64,000 nucleotides of DNA, taken from contig NC_072895.1 of assembly GCF_027943255.1 (NCBI RefSeq), positions 79,734,001 through 79,798,000 of the forward strand, given 5' to 3'. This DNA comes from Anastrepha obliqua (lineage: Eukaryota > Arthropoda > Insecta > Diptera > Tephritidae). The notes under the pieces are model-generated. The model was not told where the DNA came from. It searched no databases and saw nothing but the letters and a program-made list of their open reading frames with translations. How positions within the stretch are numbered: the first letter of the stretch is position 1; every line of letters begins with the position of its first letter. Shown here piece after piece: positions 58,996 to 64,000 of this stretch. Position numbers and translations under genes: made by a program.

Positions 58996-59589
58996 GACAC
59001 AAGAAGACGAGCCTATAGCATGAAAGCTGGCTATAAATATGGTGGACCCAGACGTCGGTGAATATAATTGGTGCTTTATAGATGCCGTTCTGGGCCCTCC
59101 CGAAGTAATATAGAAAGCAGTTCCGGGAAGGGTGTCTCACCAGAAGGAGAGGAGGGATCGTTTTAGTGGCTACACCACACGACGCAGTAGACGACGGTCG
59201 CTGTAAAAGCGAAGGCATTTTGAACCCTACCTTATCCACCAAAAAAAAAAAACAAATCGTCGTCATAAAGGCGTTAGACCTACCAGATTTCCCTCCACAG
59301 CACTTTGCGTTTGATACGAGATGTTTCAAAGCAATCAGACGTTATGGCGTTTTGAATATATGTACATATTATTAATACAAGAATTATTAATGTCAATAAG
59401 AATATGTGATTTATCTTTTATGTTTCAAATTGGATGGAAAAATATCCCCGCCAGGTGGCGCTCTTGAGAACTGTTAGGTTGCGCATTGAGGTTTTGTTAG
59501 GTTCATCACACATGTGATGAATAATCCTACTAAAATTTTATCGCCATTGCTTAACATTTATAAAAGTTACGCCGTCTTGAGTAAGTCTA

Positions 59590-60396
59590 GTTCTGCATGA
59601 GTCAAACTGTTTCGGTAATGATACCGAAAGAAAGAAAACAGCCATTTACGTGTGGCATGAAAGCTTCAGGAGACATAGTGAGGCTATCGACATCAAAAAC
59701 TGATGAACACATCAATGAAATGAGAGACAAGTTGATTAATAACCCCAAATTAATCATCAGAGAGTTGGTAGAGGACTTGAACATTGCTTGTGAATTCGTT
59801 CAGGACATTGCGGTTAATGATTTGGACTTGCACCTTGAGGAGCTTTTTCGTGGCAAAAATACACTCGGAGGTTTGCTATTGCCTGCCGAGGGGCGACCGC
59901 TATTAGAAAAATGTTTTTCTTAATTTTGGTGTTTTCACCGAGATTCGAACCGACGTTCTCTCTGTGAATTCCGAATGGTAGTCGCGCACCAACCCATTCG
60001 GCTACGGCGACCGCGATTACGAGAAGCAATTCGCCAAAAGAAAAGTATTTGTGGGAAAACCACTCGTGGACTTTGCACCATGATAACGCACTATAGCATA
60101 ATGCCATCATAATATCATAATCCGAAAATTGTTTACCAAGAACGAAACAAATACTACTTAACATTCATCTAACTCACCTGATGTAGCTCCCTGGGATTTT
60201 TTCCGTTTGATCGAGTCAAAAAGCCTCTACGCGAAAAGCGTTTTAATGGGCGAAAAAAGTAGTCCAAAAAAAAAAAAATGTAATACAACTGATGTCTATA
60301 CCGAAAATAATGTTCCAGAAAAGATCCGAGAGCTGGAGTGCGCAGCAGTTGATGGGGAGTACTTTGAAGAAGATAATAACACTTTTGAGGAATAAA
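59590..60396 (+). mobile_element. mariner copy split by a SINE
   Basis: The left part includes LSTSKTDEHINEMRDKLINN and IIRELVEDLNIACEFVQDIA (59690-59835), the mariner linker and second helix-turn-helix. The right part, beyond the SINE, reads in broken frames LREAIRQKKSICGK, LCTMITH near the second Asp block, and DRVKKPLREKRFN, and ends VDGEYFEEDNNTFEE at a stop (60394-60396). The central catalytic segment is deleted. Terminal repeats not located. Confidence 0.78.
59837..60015 (-). mobile_element. tRNA-headed SINE, copy 10, inside a mariner
   Basis: Starts at gaggagctttttcgtggc and ends with head complement cattcggctacggcgaccgc; includes the B-box complement gagattcgaacc. The 3' half of the body is absent. 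The mariner coding sequence flanks it on both sides, so the SINE is younger than the mariner. Confidence 0.82.
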
Positions 60397-60399
60397 CTT

Positions 60400-60965
60400 G
60401 TATTTTGAACTTTTTAAATATATTGCGTAACTATCTGATCAAGGTGGTATGTATGTTTATGAATTGAAAAAGTGTCCTGCATTTTCAATTCAGTTCTATG
60501 GCCACTGCTGATATAGAGCAAAAATCCATGCAGACGGTTTGGTAAATTAGGTTAATAGGATGCGCTATTGTGAAATCAGCAGAAGCAGGGACATGAGTGA
60601 AATATTCCATATATTTATATTGGAAATATTCCTTATTTCTACTAAAGCCTCATTTTATTTACTTTAGAGATATACTTATTTTCGTATTTTGGCAACCCAG
60701 TGCATGTGTATTTATGTGCATACGCTTATAAAACTTATTTATTATGACCGTTGCAATTGCCACGCCTCGAATTGTTACCACTTTGAAAGCAATATCAGTG
60801 AGAACAGATTTTTGACATCAAGAATGCTGCGTCAGTTGTTCAAGATTTCTAACATTGAGAATTAACCCTTTTTAAGCGGTTGTGCATCTGTGTAGACACA
60901 AATATGTACAAACATACATACAATTATTTATTTTTCTATCAACTCTTGATTGTATAAGTAGATAT
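60400..60965. other. non-coding stretch
   Basis: No feature recognised between the mariner end and the piggyBac element. Confidence 0.4.
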
Positions 60966-60979
60966 TTAACACGTTCACG

Positions 60980-61132
60980 CCGGCGCGTACCACCGGTGGC
61001 CCGCACAAGTCTGCTCCATGGGGCGGCGCGTACCACCGGTGGTACGCACAAGATTTCTTCATGGGGCGGCGTGTACCACCGGTGGCCCGCACAAGATTGC
61101 GTCATCTGGCAGCGCGTACTACCAATGGTACT
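60980..61132. repeat. 43-bp tandem repeats with palindromic cores (piggyBac left end)
   Basis: Four cores at 60987, 61030, 61073 and 61116 are spaced exactly 43 bp apart. The second, GCGTACCACCGGTGGTACGC (61028-61047), is a perfect 20-bp palindrome; the others contain GTACCACCGGTGG or a decayed GTACTACCAATGG. The linker is gcacaag followed by tcttcatggggcggc-like sequence. Symmetric sites near a transposon end are plausible transposase-binding sites. Confidence 0.9.
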
Positions 61133-61477
61133 TTATTAGACGGTACCTATGAGAAGATTTTTAGAATTTGAATTATGTGGAAATAATTTCCATAAAGTTG
61201 AAAATTAAAAAAACAAAAATTAAACGTATTTTCTTTGAAAATATTTATTGTTAACTGTATTGTTATTGTCAAAATATTGTTACATCGCCTCTGTGGAAGT
61301 TTTCATTAAAATTTTACGAAAAAATAATAAACAATAATATATTTTAGACATAATTTTAGTTCATCATAACATAAAATGAACATAACATCAACATAATAAT
61401 TCAATATTAAAAATATAACTAAAATTCAATAAAATTAAAATAAAAATTCAATATTATATAGGTTGAAACTTCATTAG

Positions 61478-62934
61478 TCATTGATTTCTATGCAATTTGT
61501 TAAAGCACTTTAGGCAAAGTGCTGGCTGGCCCTTGCAATGCGTCTAAACTCTTGTAGATAAGTTTTTGTAGCATTCTAAGCAACGTTTGCGGAATGCTCT
61601 TGCCAATGCCTTGTGTAATTGAAGAACATGCTTATGCGATGGTATTTCATTTTCATTTGAGGTTCCTTCAATAGCCAATTGGTGGTTGCTAATATCTTCC
61701 CAAATTGTAATATATTCATATGTGTAGTGCCCCATTTGTTATGGATATACCAAGCATTCACTAGGGATCTACCACATATTAATTGTATATTATTACAATT
61801 TTTCGGTACCATTTAATGGTTTTTCGTAAAGAACTATAATACGCAGAGAATTGATCTGATAGATCAACACCTTTTTTTGCAATATTATAATCAAACACAG
61901 AATCTGGCTTTACTTTTCCATGTTTTCCCCCTCGCTAATTTAGAGTTTTGATTCTTTGTAGTACTTAACATACACACAGGTCTGTTGTCAGTCGATTTCA
62001 GAAATTTTACACCTTTACGATTTTCAAAACGTTTTTGTTTTGCCGTGGGTGGTAAAAATTCTTTGTTTTGTATGTTTCTCTAAAAGTTCTTCAAATAAAG
62101 GGACGATTGTATAGTAACTATCGGTAAAGAGTATTCGGCCCTCAAATAATAATCCATTTAGTAATCTCATCACTACGTCGTGAGCATGTGATTTCTCTAT
62201 TATCGTTTCATTCTTTCCAGCATACATTTCAACATTATAAGTATATCCTTCGACGTTTGCCCGGAAGGTATTGACGAAATTCAAGACGTCCTCTCCATGG
62301 GACCATGGTTTCGTCAATTACAATGTCTTTGCCAGGATTAATAGCATTTTTATAAGTATCTAGAATTGCTTGTACAATATTTCTAATTTTGTTCAAGCGA
62401 TCCTGAGTTCTTGCCGTAACGTTGTTGGAAAAGTGCAAATATAATATTTCAGGATTGATAGAAATCGGTCACGTTTCATTGATTTTTTTATAAGTTCGTT
62501 CCTGTATATACCCTTTTTAGACCAATAACATCTTATTTCTGGGACTTGGTTTACACCCATTATAAGCAAAATTCCAATAAACGTATTCATTTCTTCTTTC
62601 GTTACTGGTTTCCATTCCAGTTGATGTAATCTGTTTTTATATGAAGACTCATTTATGGATTGTGCAGCATATGTATTAGTTCCTTCAACTATCATATTCA
62701 ATATATTGTCCGTGAAGAAAGTTTATATAAATCATAAGGACTATTACAATCCGTACCTTCAACTAACAACTTTTCTTCTTCAGAATATTCATTTATTACT
62801 GCGCTTCCATTTCTTATTTCTTGCCATTCATTATCTTCTTCTAAATATTCATTGTCTTTCGATCTTGATTTAGTTGTCCTGCTGATATGCAGAACTTCGT
62901 CAGACGAATCACTTACTTCCATTTCCGTTTCCAT
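61478..62934 (-). pseudogene. piggyBac transposase, several frameshifts
   Basis: From METEMEVSDSSDEVLH (62934), an acidic N-terminus, through NRLHQLEWKPVTKEEMNTFI and LLIMGVNQVPEIRCYWS, to KDIVIDETMVPWRGRLEFRQ with the first catalytic Asp and GRILFTDSYYTIVPLFEELL with the second. Then, near 61900, DYNIAKKGVDLSDQFSAYYS with the third, followed by LRKTIKWYRKI. The C-terminus has a zinc-ribbon-like Cys cluster (CLECYKN, then ALCLKCFNKLH) before the stop at 61478-61480. At least four frame changes or stops break it. The DDD residues are all present, so the copy is fairly young. In life it would excise and insert the element at TTAA. Confidence 0.9.
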
Positions 62935-63285
62935 GTTATCTATTATTATATTATGGGCAAGGAATTAAAACTAATGGAAAATGCTAGAAACATTTACACT
63001 TACAAAAGTGAAATGAATTCGAAGAAAACTCAGCACTATTCTTTGTTCCCAGAAAAATTCAGAGGATTCACAAATGATAAGAAGAATTCACAATAACTTT
63101 ACCCCGAGATTCAGTTTATACATAACATCAACAACGTTAAAAGAATAATGCCATAAACGACTACCCTTACGAACAAATTTCGTTTTATGACCTGCAATCG
63201 CTCCCGTCCGATAGAGCGAAAAGATGTAAACATTGCCGTCTGTGGGCGAAGACCATGAATTAGAGCGCCGTCGTGAACGTGTTAA

Positions 63286-64000
63286 ATGCACACCTGACTG
63301 CATTTACGCCCCTGCCACAATCTCGCCGCGTTCGTTCGCATCCATCATCCAAATGGGCTATTGCGTATTTTCGATGCTGTGCATTGTTGCGTGCATTGTT
63401 GTGAGGGTTTTCAATCACATTAGCTTGATAATGCCTTTTTTATGCATAGTCCCTTTAGAACCCTTTCGCATTTCTTTTTAATTCCCATTTGATTTTTGGC
63501 TTTGTTTTTTGTGCTATTTGAATTTCTTTGACGGATTGTTTGCACATTTCCAAACGTATGGCACTTTTTGAATAATTTTTCCACGACTCGGCGAAATGTT
63601 TGCGTATGAATTTTTGATGAATTGTGTTATGGTGCAGTAGTAATATGCAGGTATGCGGAAGGCGGACAGAAGTGAAGTTTCTTATCGCGGTTTTGTGGTT
63701 TCTCGTTGCCTGCGCGAACATTCTTTTTGTGGTCGACAACTGAAGATGTTTTCCCACGCTCCCATTTTCTCTATACTATGGAAATGGCGCAGCATATAGG
63801 AAAAAGAAGTCACAAGTATACATATTTTAGAGCGAGGGGCGGCAGAATGAAAGAAAGGGTTAGAAAATATTTTGAAAATCGGTAAATTCATTGAGTCGCT
63901 TTTAAAAATAAATGCTTCAGGTCAACCAGAAAAGTAAATATAAAGTTGCTAATTTAATTATTCACTGCAAACCATTTTTCTGAAATAGCAATCTGGTGGT
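63286..64000. other. non-coding stretch
   Basis: Flank of the piggyBac element. Short frames (for example 63455-63757 on the minus strand) have no motif; a fly 5' UTR or intron is possible. Confidence 0.4.

Larger units (their letters stand above)
57190..59252 (+). mobile_element. R1-clade retrotransposon, 5'-truncated, with RT
   Basis: Contains the RT region (57196-58390), a deletion near 58440-58480, the ORF2 C-terminus and a 3' UTR ending in an A run at about 59241-59252. Its last 600 bp matches 42925-43540 closely. No ORF1 or endonuclease is present. Confidence 0.88.
60970..63281 (-). mobile_element. piggyBac-type transposon, full length, TTAA-flanked
   Basis: Left end CACGTTCACGCCGGCG, right end complemented CACGTTCACGACGGCG (15 of 16 identical), each bordered by TTAA (60966-60969 and 63282-63285), the piggyBac target. 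The 2312-bp length and one minus-strand transposase fit an autonomous element that later acquired frameshifts. The left subterminal region carries tandem GC-rich palindromes, in contrast to the AT-rich interior. Confidence 0.93.

Noticed and set aside
60872..61139. Frames rich in TRRR/CAGHR/TTGGTH repeats
   Set aside because: They translate the 43-bp palindromic repeats of the piggyBac end and are not proteins.
1..64000. CRISPR arrays, bacterial operons, riboswitches, origins
   Set aside because: No regularly spaced short repeats with unique spacers and no prokaryotic gene; the 43-bp array at 60980 has no spacers and belongs to a transposon.

Overview
The window is AT-rich animal DNA dominated by transposable elements. 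It looks like a cyclorrhaphan fly, most likely a tephritid-type fruit fly. The evidence is a windbeutel (wbl/ERp29) orthologue close to the Drosophila protein, an intact dipteran-style gene with short UTRs, many insect-type mariner, Tc1, piggyBac and Tigger elements, R1-, Jockey- and RTE-like retrotransposon remains, frequent acatacatatgt-type microsatellites, and about ten copies of a tRNA-headed SINE. The genus cannot be fixed from the sequence alone. Only one host gene can be called with confidence: wbl at 7355-8149 (+). A second possible host exon lies at 30349-30552 (-).

Layout. 0.9-2.5 kb is a cluster of SINE, foldback MITE, hAT-type MITE with an exact 8-bp target duplication, and mariner debris. 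2.97-4.25 kb is a nearly intact D,D34D mariner with one frameshift. 5.2-6.3 kb holds SINE and non-LTR debris. 7.3-8.45 kb is wbl. 9.4-16.3 kb is SINEs, a perfect-TIR MITE and a patchwork of R1/LOA/Jockey-like remains on both strands. 17.2-20.3 kb has two DD41D Tc1/mariner elements, the second carrying a nested retrotransposon tail. 21-22.9 kb has mini-mariners and a deleted Tc1. 24-25.4 kb is a duplicated block with a tRNA-like module in opposite orientations. 27.1-28.6 kb is a 1.5-kb nested palindrome. 29-36 kb has a mini-mariner, a possible host exon, a third DD41D element, a MITE and an RTE-like RT. 38.3-39.6 kb is a second near-full-length mariner. 40-43.9 kb has retrotransposon remains, including an R1-clade element inside a Jockey element. 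44.8-50.3 kb has SINEs, a Tigger/pogo element inserted beside a SINE AT tail, and more DD41D and mariner debris. 52.8-53.2 kb is a second copy of the hAT-type MITE. 55-60.4 kb has a SINE, mariner debris, a longer R1-clade element, and a mariner split by a SINE. 60.97-63.28 kb is a TTAA-flanked piggyBac element with palindromic 43-bp tandem repeats at one end.

No element has an uninterrupted full transposase or RT frame, so the region is a fossil record of successive invasions around one conserved gene. I found no new multi-gene system. The most unusual structures are the nested palindrome at 27.1-28.6 kb, the piggyBac end repeats, the inverted tRNA-like module at 24 kb, and the several independently decayed DD41D elements. 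Family assignments rest on remembered protein motifs and on repeats read by eye; no search was run.
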